From Sphingomonas sanxanigenens DSM 19645 = NX02 (GTDB taxonomy: Bacteria; Pseudomonadota; Alphaproteobacteria; Sphingomonadales; Sphingomonadaceae), in the NCBI RefSeq assembly GCF_000512205.2, contig NZ_CP006644.1, positions 1,302,001-1,366,000 on the forward strand: 64,000 nt of DNA, given 5' to 3'. Each line of letters begins with the position of its first letter. Positions within the stretch are counted from its first letter, which is position 1. The notes under the pieces were generated by a model, which searched no databases, was not told the origin of the DNA, and saw only the letters and a program-made list of their open reading frames with translations. The translations under genes and the position numbers were made by a program. This document shows, piece after piece, positions 28,155-44,135 of this stretch.

Positions 28155-28685
28155 TCAGACCAGCGCGGGTTCCCGGCTGGCGGGCGCGGGCGCGATGCCC
28201 GCCGGCGGCGCGGTGCGGCGACGCTGGATCTCGGCAAGATACGGATCCACCGGCGCGGCCGGCGCGGTCGCGCGACGGCGTTCGATCTCCGCGAGATACG
28301 GGTCGACCGGCGCGGCCGACGTCACCGCGCGGCGGCGCGCGACCTCGGCGAGATAGGGATCGACCGGCTCGCCGGCAAAGCGATCGCGCAGCGCGGTCTT
28401 GCGATCCTGCGCTGCGGCGACGACGGCGGCCGGGGCCGGCGCGGCGTTGAACACCGGCGCGGGCTGCGGACGGCGGGTCGGCTCGATCGCCGTGTCGCCG
28501 CTGGTGGCGGCGGTCGCCTGCGGGGCGAAGGCGGGCAGCGGTGGGATGTCCGGCGCGTCCGCGCGCGGCGCATCGGCCCTGTCGCGGCGGCGACGGCCGA
28601 GCAGCAGCAGCGCCCCGGCGATCACCGCCAGCGCGACGATGCCGCCGATGATCCACGTCATCGTCGAATCCGTGCGCGCGGTCAC
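28155..28685 (-). CDS. Membrane-anchored protein with a triplicated VDPYLAEI-RRR repeat
   Basis: 176 residues; the GTG start overlaps the upstream gene's stop (GTGA). A transmembrane helix WIIGGIVALAVIAGALLLL is followed by RRRR, so the rest is cytosolic. After a Pro/Ala-rich part come three copies of a near-identical unit: VDPYLAEVARRRA, VDPYLAEIERRRA and VDPYLAEIQRRRT, spaced by APAAP-type linkers. I do not recognise a family. The repeats look like short linear motifs for binding a partner. The gene is encoded opposite to rplL and rpoB. Confidence 0.65.
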   Translation of the reverse strand: MTARTDSTMTWIIGGIVALAVIAGALLLLGRRRRDRADAPRADAPDIPPLPAFAPQATAATSGDTAIEPTRRPQPAPVFNAAPAPAAVVAAAQDRKTALRDRFAGEPVDPYLAEVARRRAVTSAAPVDPYLAEIERRRATAPAAPVDPYLAEIQRRRTAPPAGIAPAPASREPALV

Positions 28686-28978
28686 CGGTGCGGGGGCGGC
28701 GCGGTGCGTGTGACCGGCGGGGCGTCGACGGCCGGTGCGGTCATCGGCGCGGTCGCCGGTGCCGTCGCGACCGGCGCGGCGGGGGTGGCCGGCGGCGGAG
28801 CGACGGTGGACGTCACCGGTGGCGGCGCCACCGCGGCGTCCTGCGCGAGCGCGGGGGTGAGGGGAAGCGCGGTGGCTGCGAGAAGCAGGGCGCCGCGCGA
28901 CGATAAGAGAAGGGATCTTTCGTCATAGCCCAGGTGAAATGTTCGAATGCTGGGATGCGCCCCGTGCAACTTGCACAT
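28682..28978 (-). CDS. Small exported Pro/Ala-rich protein coupled to the repeat protein
   Basis: 98 residues. A hydrophobic segment RGALLLAATALPLTPALAQD looks like a signal peptide, preceded by a long N-terminal region (MCKLHGAHPSIRTFHLGYDE), so the true start may lie further in. The mature part is only Pro, Ala, Val and Thr (PPPVTSTVAPPPATPAAPV). Its stop overlaps the start of the downstream transmembrane repeat protein. A single frameshift would fuse the two into signal peptide, Pro-rich ectodomain, membrane helix and cytosolic tail. Confidence 0.5.
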   Translation of the reverse strand: MCKLHGAHPSIRTFHLGYDERSLLLSSRGALLLAATALPLTPALAQDAAVAPPPVTSTVAPPPATPAAPVATAPATAPMTAPAVDAPPVTRTAPPPHR

Positions 28979-29229
28979 ATCGGGACGAGCCGTGGCGTCG
29001 CAGGGACGAGCCGCAAATCGGGCGGGGTTTGACTCGCGGCGATGCTGCGCCTATATGGCCGGTTCACCCCCGTCAGTCGGGAAATGATGCGCCGTCGCGC
29101 AGTGCATCGGTCGAATGGATCGGCAGGGGATCAAGGACGCTGGAGCTGCGGCTTCCCATTGTGGAGGCTCGCGGCTTTTTGCGTCTGTCTGCGCGCCTGT
29201 ATTGACGACCGAGAGGGCGAACACCGACC

Positions 29230-33384
<4,155 letters not shown>

Positions 33385-33393
33385 CCGGAATCG

Positions 33394-33510
33394 AGCCCCT
33401 TCCCTTCAGGGGAGGGGTTGGGGTGGGGCCCGTGATCAGGCACCCATCCCGCAAGGTCCGCAGAAATGCTCAGCCCCCACCCCAACCCCTCCCCCTGAAG
33501 GGGAGGGGCT
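33394..33510. repeat. 35-bp inverted repeat in the rpoB-rpoC spacer
   Basis: Left arm 33394-33428 and right arm 33474-33510 are near-perfect inverted copies with the core TTCAGGGGAGGGGTTGGGGT. About 45 nt separate them. The right arm ends immediately before the rpoC ribosome-binding site AAGGAG. The same family recurs downstream of the TonB receptor gene (43986-44120). Confidence 0.85.
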
Positions 33511-33524
33511 AAGGAGTGAAAAGA

Positions 33525-37778
<4,254 letters not shown>

Positions 37779-37811
37779 TCTCCGGGGTGTTCAAGCTGAG
37801 AGGTAGGGAAG

Positions 37812-37842
37812 GGCCCGCCGGAGCTATCCGGCGGGCCTTTTT
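37812..37842 (+). terminator. Intrinsic terminator after rpoC
   Basis: Perfect 10-bp stem GGCCCGCCGG-AGCTAT-CCGGCGGGCC followed by TTTTT. It closes the rpoBC transcript 33 bp after the stop, and insulates the DGQHR/Dam cassette that follows. Confidence 0.92.
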
Positions 37843-38026
37843 CGTGGTGAGATGCGCAGCTTGGGTCAAGTGCGGAGAGATCCGAAGCGCTCTTTGTGTT
37901 TTGTCCAGTCCGGGAGCGGGATGGTCTCTTCTTCAAGGCCAAGCACAACAACCATTCATTGTAGCGTCAGATTTGACATCAGCCCTTCCACGTTTGAGCT
38001 AGCCGCTAGCATGGAAAATGTAGTGC

Positions 38027-38056
38027 ATGACAAGTCGATACAACCGACCTTATAAA
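38027..38056 (+). promoter_or_regulatory. Possible promoter of the DGQHR/Dam cassette
   Basis: ATGACA (38027-38032) and TATAAA (38051-38056) are separated by 18 bp, a fair sigma-70-like pair in an otherwise GC-rich context. The expected transcript start is close to the ATG at 38067. Translation would then be leaderless there or use the ATG at 38103. Confidence 0.35.
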
Positions 38057-38066
38057 TTCGGTATGC

Positions 38067-39611
38067 ATGGGCATTACCGGCGGTGGTAGTGATGCGGACA
38101 GAATGCGGGGAACAAAGTTGCGACCAACAGTAGAAGCGCTGCGATTCCGGCAATGGCTAAGCGCATGGGACGAGGTGGAGTTTGCCCCGGCCGGGAACCG
38201 ATCTCAGCCAACCCCCGACATGTTCATGTTCTCAATGCCAGCGACGGCACTTCGTGCATTGAGTGAGCCGTTCCGTCGCCGACGCGATGCGGGGGCCGCC
38301 GAGGCTACCGGCATTCAGCGCAATCTCGACGAAGATCGCGCTCGCCTCATCCAGGATTATGTGAAGAATGGGTTCCCATATTCTGAGATGAGTTCCGGCC
38401 GCCGGAATCGTTATGACCTTGCCGATTTACGCAACCCCGGCTGGCTGCCGACGGCGATCATAGTAAACATCCTTCCGGCCGACGCCGAGCGCCGCGGGCG
38501 ACGTATCCATGCGGATGACGTGGTGACGATCAATGGTGACGAAAAGCGATGCGCTCTTCAGTTACCTGTTGACTTCGATGACGAGGGGGGATGGCTGCCC
38601 GACGACCTGCCACCGTTTGAGGTCATCGATGGACAGCACCGCCTTTATGCGTTTGATTCAGCAAGCCAAATTCCTGACAATTTCGAGTTGCCGGTTGTTG
38701 CCTTTCACGGGCTCGACATAGCATGGCAAGCTTATCTGTTCTGGACGATCAATATTTCTCCAAAGAAAATTAGTCGTAGTCATGCATTTGATTTGTATCC
38801 ACTGCTGCGCACTCAGGATTGGCTTGAAAAGTTTGATGAAGCCGTTGTGTATCGTGAGGCGCGCGCACAAGAATTGACGGAAACTCTATTTAGTCATCCG
38901 GCGAGTGTCTGGAACGGGCGCATTAATATGCTCGGCGTAGGCAGAGAGCAGGGGCGTGTCAGCCAAGCGGGTTGGATCCGCGCCATGATCAGCACGATTT
39001 TAGCTCGGAGGTCGCGGTCCGGGGCAGGGCTCTTCGGCGAGAATGTCGGATTCGAGAATATGCCTCTGCCATGGTCGCGTGCGCAACAGGCGGCTTTTTT
39101 GATTGAATCCTGGAGTAAATTCCTCCGCTCTGTAAACGAGAGCGACGCGGAATGGGCCGTGGATCTGCGCGGCAATAGGCTTATTCCGGAGTTAAGCCCT
39201 ATCGACGACCCCGCCTTCACCGGCCCTCACACGCTCATTAATCAAGAACAGGGTGTTCGCGGGCTGCTGACGATCGTTAACGAGTATTTCTTCCGGAATG
39301 CTGACCGTCTAAATTTAGCGTCTTGGTTGCTGTCTCAAAACAACGCGAATTCCGCCGAGATCGTCTCGCGGGCGCTCGAATCCCTCGCAGGTACTGCGAT
39401 TGAGGGAGAGTTGCAGGCGTTGATGGAGGTAGTTGCAACATTTGACTGGCGCTCGTCTGATGCGCCCAATCTTGACGACGTAACGAAACGGCAGAAGCAA
39501 GCCTATCGCGGAAGCGGCGGCTATAGTGTCTTGCGCTCGGACCTCTACAGCTATCTTGCGGCGCAAGAGGGAGAGATTGGCAACACGTTCTCAGAGGCGG
39601 CGCGGCGCTAA
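38067..39611 (+). CDS. DGQHR-domain (DndB-like) protein
   Basis: 514 residues from 38067, or 502 from an ATG at 38103; neither start has a good ribosome-binding site. The motif FEVIDGQHRLYAFDS (DGQHR at about 188-192) defines the DGQHR family. Its best-known member is DndB, the DNA-binding regulator of phosphorothioate systems; other DGQHR proteins are linked to DNA modification and defence islands. N-terminal MFMFSMPATALRALSEPF and a KKISRSHAFDLYPLLR segment fit that family layout. No dndA/C/D/E or ssp genes are near, so it is not a phosphorothioation locus. AT-richer codons suggest transfer. It is followed one base later by the next gene. Confidence 0.75.
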   Translation: MGITGGGSDADRMRGTKLRPTVEALRFRQWLSAWDEVEFAPAGNRSQPTPDMFMFSMPATALRALSEPFRRRRDAGAAEATGIQRNLDEDRARLIQDYVKNGFPYSEMSSGRRNRYDLADLRNPGWLPTAIIVNILPADAERRGRRIHADDVVTINGDEKRCALQLPVDFDDEGGWLPDDLPPFEVIDGQHRLYAFDSASQIPDNFELPVVAFHGLDIAWQAYLFWTINISPKKISRSHAFDLYPLLRTQDWLEKFDEAVVYREARAQELTETLFSHPASVWNGRINMLGVGREQGRVSQAGWIRAMISTILARRSRSGAGLFGENVGFENMPLPWSRAQQAAFLIESWSKFLRSVNESDAEWAVDLRGNRLIPELSPIDDPAFTGPHTLINQEQGVRGLLTIVNEYFFRNADRLNLASWLLSQNNANSAEIVSRALESLAGTAIEGELQALMEVVATFDWRSSDAPNLDDVTKRQKQAYRGSGGYSVLRSDLYSYLAAQEGEIGNTFSEAARR

Positions 39612-39612
39612 T

Positions 39613-40893
39613 ATGTCCCTAAGCAACGATGATCAGAATCATATCCGTAATGCGGACGGAGCGGCTGTTGAGATCGCGTTGGGGGCGCTATCTTCTCTCG
39701 ATGCCATCAGCGCAAATAATGCTTTCGCAGATTATCGTATCACTCACGCGCCGCCATATACCGCAGGGGAGGCGGACAATATTCGTGAATTGATGGCGAT
39801 TGGTTTTACTAATCATTGTATTGATGGCTGGGCATTTTTGTCTCGCGCCATGGCCGCGTTGCTTGCTGGAGACAATCATGCAGTGAGGCATTTTGCATAT
39901 TATGCGGAGCTGCGTGGAGGGATGTCGTTGTTGGCCGCAGCGGGGATCGGGATCTTCAACCGCTCCAACATTGTCACGCTCAACGGCGGCGAGCTTGAAA
40001 CACTTCAGCCTGAGGGGACCCACGTCGCCGTATGGGAAGCGCTTGATGCATGGCTCCCCAGTCAGACCGCCGCACAATTGATTGCCGGGAGTTTAGAGAT
40101 CGCAGGAATCTCATTAGGAGAATGTTTAAATATATTGCTGCCCGGTGCCGGTGGAGCTGCGGTGTATAGTCTAAGTACCATGGTGTTCCACTGGGGGCTT
40201 GACCTAAAGCAGGCGAGGGCGGACAAGCACACTCGGGAAATATCTTCCTACGATCCGCATGCCCTTTTTCCGGTGCGTAACACTGCTGATGATGCATTTA
40301 ATTTTACCGCAATATTATGGAAGAGTTTCGAGCCTGCGGGGATTGACCGCTATGACGAGATCGACCGTCACATCCTTCGTACAGCCTTGCAGCATTATTT
40401 TGACCAGGGCCATACGATATCCGAGGGCGATTATAATCGTCTACCAACGGAAGTGAGGAGCATAGCTTCGTTCGAATTCTTGACCTCCAGTGACTTCATT
40501 CATGAGCACCCTCTCATTATCGCTGCCCGCGACAACATCGAGCCTGCGCCGCCGTTTGCAATGCTCGCGCGCGCGGCGCTTCTAATGCGAACAGCGACTT
40601 CCGTGACTCGAGCGGCGCTCCGCAAGACTGGACTGCTTGCTCCCGGTTTCGTACGGCCATGGCTGACAAAATATGCAGCCGACCGCGCGATCGTCGACGA
40701 GGAGCTTCCCGATATCGCTGACGAGCTTTGGCATGATATCGACGACGCAATCACGCGTATCCGTACCCTGCAGACTGATGCCGGCCAACGTGCGCGCACG
40801 TTCACGCGGTGGGTTGCAGCCAACGACCCCAACGCTGCTGTACCGCGCCTCTCGGAATTTGAGAGGGTCGCCTTATGGAGTTTTGCCGTTTAG
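39613..40893 (+). CDS. Unrecognised 426-residue protein in the DGQHR/Dam cassette
   Basis: 426 residues, MSLSNDDQNHIRNADGAAVE. I recognise no family. Predicted mostly helical. Two hydrophobic stretches (LLAAAGIGIF near 110, ECLNILLPGAGGAAVYSLST near 175) are short for sure membrane helices. Trp, Tyr and charged residues are scattered, and I see no nuclease, helicase, ATPase or protease motif. It starts one base after the DGQHR stop and ends 11 bp before the methylase, so the three are one transcript. The DNA is clearly AT-richer than the chromosome (for example tttaaatatattg near 40125). By position it is the likely effector or specificity component, which is inference. Confidence 0.7.
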   Translation: MSLSNDDQNHIRNADGAAVEIALGALSSLDAISANNAFADYRITHAPPYTAGEADNIRELMAIGFTNHCIDGWAFLSRAMAALLAGDNHAVRHFAYYAELRGGMSLLAAAGIGIFNRSNIVTLNGGELETLQPEGTHVAVWEALDAWLPSQTAAQLIAGSLEIAGISLGECLNILLPGAGGAAVYSLSTMVFHWGLDLKQARADKHTREISSYDPHALFPVRNTADDAFNFTAILWKSFEPAGIDRYDEIDRHILRTALQHYFDQGHTISEGDYNRLPTEVRSIASFEFLTSSDFIHEHPLIIAARDNIEPAPPFAMLARAALLMRTATSVTRAALRKTGLLAPGFVRPWLTKYAADRAIVDEELPDIADELWHDIDDAITRIRTLQTDAGQRARTFTRWVAANDPNAAVPRLSEFERVALWSFAV

Positions 40894-40904
40894 GGAGGGG
40901 CGCT

Positions 40905-41705
40905 ATGATTGAGCCATTTCTCAAATGGGCCGGCGGAAAACGGTGGCTGACGTCCTCGGGGGGGCTGCCGGCGCCACAACATTTCGATAGATATGTTGAA
41001 CCCTTCCTCGGCGGCGGTGCTGTATTTTTCAAGCTGCAGCCTGAGGTTGCGCTGCTTTCAGATATAAACGGCGAACTGATCGATCTATATCGCGTCGTGC
41101 GGGACGCACCTGATGCGCTTCGCGAGCGGTTGGAAGGTCATCAGGCCCGGCACTGTCCTGAGCATTATTATGCTACGCGTGCAGTCGTGCCGGACTCGCT
41201 TGTTGAACGAGCGGCGAGGACACTTTATCTCAACCGAACATGCTGGAACGGGCTTTATCGGGTCAATCGCAAGGGTGAATTTAATGTGCCGATTGGCACA
41301 AAGACGGCAGTCGTCTTAGAGGCAGACGATTTCTTGAGTATTGCTCGTAATCTTCAAAATGCTGATATCAGGCAATGCGATTTTGAGGAAACAATATCGC
41401 AAACTGTTGCTGGTGATTTTCTATTCGTTGACCCTCCCTATACGGTGCGTCATAATATGAATGGTTTTGTCAAATACAATGAGAAAATATTCACTTGGTT
41501 GGACCAAGTGCGACTTTATGCTGCGGTCACTGCCGCTGCCGCGCGCGGGGTGTCCGTCGTAGTTACCAATGCCGATCACGAGAGCCTACGTGAACTTTAT
41601 GCTGGTAATTTCATATATCGCAGGCTGTCCCGCAGCAGTGTGTTATCGGGACTTGCGACGGGAAGAGGGCCAACGACCGAGGCGATGTTCATAGCTAATC
41701 TTTGA
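40905..41705 (+). CDS. Dam-type DNA adenine methyltransferase
   Basis: 266 residues from MIEPFLKWAGGKRWL; GGGAGGGG precedes the ATG. Motif X is FLKWAGGK, the SAM-binding motif I is EPFLGGGAVFF, and the catalytic motif IV is FVDPPYTV. The order and NRTCWNGLYRVNRKGEFNVP IG segment match the D12 class (Dam/DpnM), which methylates adenine-N6, usually in GATC. It is the last gene of the cassette. No restriction endonuclease of a DpnII type follows. As a stand-alone methylase within this operon it may mark host DNA for the other two proteins. Confidence 0.9.
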   Translation: MIEPFLKWAGGKRWLTSSGGLPAPQHFDRYVEPFLGGGAVFFKLQPEVALLSDINGELIDLYRVVRDAPDALRERLEGHQARHCPEHYYATRAVVPDSLVERAARTLYLNRTCWNGLYRVNRKGEFNVPIGTKTAVVLEADDFLSIARNLQNADIRQCDFEETISQTVAGDFLFVDPPYTVRHNMNGFVKYNEKIFTWLDQVRLYAAVTAAAARGVSVVVTNADHESLRELYAGNFIYRRLSRSSVLSGLATGRGPTTEAMFIANL

Positions 41706-41789
41706 TCTTGCAATGAATGATTGGAAAGGGGCGTTTTACTATACGTTTATTGCCTTCGCCCCGCTTCCGGTGCCGGAATCCCCCATCTC

Positions 41790-42422
41790 CTACACAAACT
41801 CCCCCGCCTCCAAAACCTCCACCCCCGGCGCCCCCGCCACCGCAGCCTCCACCAACACCTCCGCCACCCGCTCCGACCGGCTGATCCGCATCCGTCGCGG
41901 CAGCACCGGAGCGAGGGCGCCCAGCAGCGCGCCCATCACCCGCTCGCCCGTCCGCACCTCTTCGCGGTGGCCGCCGAGGAAGCCGGGGCGCAGGATCGTC
42001 AGCGCGGGGAAGGCGAGGTTGCGGAGGGCCTGTTCGAGTTCGCCCTTGGTGCGCAAATAGAGGAAGCGCGAGCGCGGGTTGGCGCCGGCCGACGAGACCA
42101 GCGCGAAGCGCGTGGCGCCGTGGCGGCGGACGGTGCCGGCGATGGCGCGGGCATGGTCGAGGTCGACCTTGCGGAAGGCGGCGGCGGAGCCGGCGGTGGC
42201 GCGGGTGGTGCCCAGCGCACAGATCGCGCCGTCCACCGCCCACCAGGGCGCGTCGGCGGCGAGGCGGGCGAAGTCGACGACGGGGTTGAGCAGCTTCGGG
42301 TGCGGCTCCAGCGGGCGGCGGGTGGGGGCGACGACCTGCGTCACCCGCGCGTCCGCCAGCGCCAGCGTGAGCGCCTGCCGGCCGACGAGGCCGGTCGCGC
42401 CGGCGATGAGGATGCGGGTCAT
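41790..42422 (-). CDS. NAD(P)-binding Rossmann-fold protein, atypical SDR (NmrA/HTATIP2-like)
   Basis: 210 residues, MTRILIAGATGLVGRQALTL with the GxxGxxG nucleotide motif (GATGLVG). Segments DGAICALGTTRATAGSAAAF RKVDLDHA and FALVSSAGANPRSRFLYLRT KGELE resemble the oxidoreductase HTATIP2/atypical SDR group; the Y-x-x-x-K pair is YLRTK. It is probably a cytosolic reductase or redox-sensing protein. The esterase-like gene lies 21 bp upstream on the same strand, so the two may share a transcript. Confidence 0.85.
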   Translation of the reverse strand: MTRILIAGATGLVGRQALTLALADARVTQVVAPTRRPLEPHPKLLNPVVDFARLAADAPWWAVDGAICALGTTRATAGSAAAFRKVDLDHARAIAGTVRRHGATRFALVSSAGANPRSRFLYLRTKGELEQALRNLAFPALTILRPGFLGGHREEVRTGERVMGALLGALAPVLPRRMRISRSERVAEVLVEAAVAGAPGVEVLEAGEFV

Positions 42423-42443
42423 GCCTGCGCCGCCCGCCGGGGG

Positions 42444-43514
42444 TCAGCGCGCATCGGCGGGCGCGACGCGCAGGTGGGTGCGGAAGAAGGGCAGCATGTC
42501 GGTGACGATCCGGCCGGTGGGGCCCCAGGTGCGATCGCCCCAGCCGCCATGATATTCCTCCGCCTCATAGGGCACGCCGAACTCGTCGAGCAGGTGGGTG
42601 AAGACCTGGAGCGAGACGATATGGTCGGTCACCGGATCGTTGCGGCCCCAATCGAGCTTCAGCCCGTTCAGCCGCCGCAGATTGGCGGCGTAGCGGCCGA
42701 CCTGCCGATCGAGGAAGAAGCTGGCGGCGAGCCGCTCGGTCAGCGCCGGGTCGATCAGCAGCCTCTCGCCCTCGCGCCGCGCCGGCGGATCGAAGAATAG
42801 GGGCGCGCGCGCCGGGTTGGGGAGGTGCGCCTGATAGATCGAGGCGAAGATCTGCGCATAGCCATGCGCCTTGAGGTCGTCGATCGTGCGCGCGGTCTGG
42901 AGCAGCGTCCAGTCCGGCCGCGACGACATCGTCTGGACGCCGGGGCCGGCGCCGATCGGGTGCAGCGCATAGACGGCGCCGAAGACGTCCGGATGGCGCA
43001 TGCCGAAGCGGATCGCGCCATGGCCGCCCATCCGGTCTCCGGCGATGCCGCGCGCGTCGCGGCCGGCGAGCGTGCGGTAGCGGGCGTCGATGAAGGGCAC
43101 CAGCTCGCGGACCATGAAATCCTCCCAGTTCCCGGTCGCCGCGGAATTGACGTACCAGCCGCCGCCGAGCGGGGTGGTGAAGTCCGCGGTGACGAGGATG
43201 ACCGGGCCGATCACGCCATCGGCGATCGCCGTATCCAGCAGCGCTTTGGCGTCGTGCGCGGCGAAGGGGGCGGTCTCGTCCTCGAAGAAGTTGGAGAGGA
43301 AATAGAGGACGGGCAGGCGCTGCGTGCCGCCATCATAGCCCGCGGGCAGATAGATGTTGATGCGGCGGGTGGGCGATATGCCGATCCGGCTGCCGGCGAA
43401 GCTGCGCGATGCGAGCTGCGCGGCCTCCACCCGGCTCGGCGCCGCGGCCATCGCGCTGCCGCAGAGCGACATCAGGAGCAGGGCGAAGACGAGGATCGGC
43501 GTTCGTCGGCTCAT
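42444..43514 (-). CDS. Exported esterase-D-like alpha/beta hydrolase lacking the nucleophile serine
   Basis: 356 residues from MSRRTPILVFALLLMSLCGS with a Sec signal peptide ending AMAA. The fold is the putative esterase family (PF00756-like): RRINIYLPAGYDGGTQRLPV LYFLSNF, then ILVTADFTTPLGGGWY and FIDARYRTLAGRDARGIAG. The elbow that is normally G-x-S-M-GG-x-GA reads GDRMGGHGA, so the nucleophile is Arg161 (codon 43032-43034, CGG). The C-terminal EEYHGGWGDRTWG keeps a candidate His. Without the serine it is unlikely to be a classic esterase; it may bind ligand or act structurally. Confidence 0.85.
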   Translation of the reverse strand: MSRRTPILVFALLLMSLCGSAMAAAPSRVEAAQLASRSFAGSRIGISPTRRINIYLPAGYDGGTQRLPVLYFLSNFFEDETAPFAAHDAKALLDTAIADGVIGPVILVTADFTTPLGGGWYVNSAATGNWEDFMVRELVPFIDARYRTLAGRDARGIAGDRMGGHGAIRFGMRHPDVFGAVYALHPIGAGPGVQTMSSRPDWTLLQTARTIDDLKAHGYAQIFASIYQAHLPNPARAPLFFDPPARREGERLLIDPALTERLAASFFLDRQVGRYAANLRRLNGLKLDWGRNDPVTDHIVSLQVFTHLLDEFGVPYEAEEYHGGWGDRTWGPTGRIVTDMLPFFRTHLRVAPADAR

Positions 43515-43602
43515 GGCGGGCGCCTTGCGGAAGGTGCGGGCGAGTCGGGGGTGAGTATCCGGTAAATCGGGGTGGGGCGCCATGGGTTTGGGGCCAATCT
43601 TC

Positions 43603-43998
43603 CCCCTCCTCTTTAGAGGCTACGACATTCACACATCTCGATTGCGGTCGCTTTTTGCCCTCGCCCCTATGGGGAGAGGGAAAGGTCCGCGTAGCGGACC
43701 AGGGAGAGGGGCAGTCGCGCCAAGCGTAAAGGCCTGACGGGTTCGCTCTAAAAATGGGCCAACCGGGCAGCAGTGCCAAGCCCTCCGAACCTTTACGCGG
43801 AGCGCGACTTCCCCCTCTCCCCGTCCCGTGCGGCGGTTATGATGGGTCGATCATGCCCCCGGCATGATCTGTGGAATGCCGGGGGCATTCCACACCCGTC
43901 AGAACCGACGCACGCCCCGTAGGGGCGAGGGGGCGCGGCGGCAGCCCCTCTCAATCCATCTACGAAGTGTGAATCCTGTAGCCTCTTTAGAGGAGGGG
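43603..43998. repeat. About 400-bp element with imperfect terminal inverted repeats, coding nothing
   Basis: The left end (43603-43640) and the inverted right end (43963-43998) share CCCCTCCTCT, then GAGGCTAC, then ATTCACAC, separated by 3-bp differences. Between them are smaller palindromes such as GGTCCGC-gta-GCGGACC (43685-43701) and a GCCGGGGGCATTCC repeat near 43850-43890. The gap 43515-44135 between the esterase and the TonB receptor has no supported gene. It looks like a MITE or nested repeat cluster. Confidence 0.6.
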
Positions 43999-44125
43999 TT
44001 GGGGTGGAGGCGAGCGCAGCGAGCTTCCGGCAACGCCGGAAACAGCGTCGCCGGGGGCATTGAGCCCCCGCCGCCGCTTCCCCACCCCTTCCCCTCCCCT
44101 GAAGGGGAGGGGGTATTCTTTCGTT
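43986..44125. repeat. Palindromic repeat of the rpoB-rpoC spacer family
   Basis: Left arm TTTAGAGGAGGGGTTGGGGT (about 43985-44004) and right arm with CCCCACCCCTTCCCCTCCCC (44082-44101) followed by TGAAGGGGAGGGG. It sits just beyond the TonB receptor stop on the minus strand and could form its terminator stem. Confidence 0.65.
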
Positions 44126-44135
44126 AATCCCCGCC

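Noticed and set aside
38067-41705. Dnd or Ssp phosphorothioation locus
   Set aside because: Only a DGQHR protein is present; none of the sulfur-transfer or effector genes are found.
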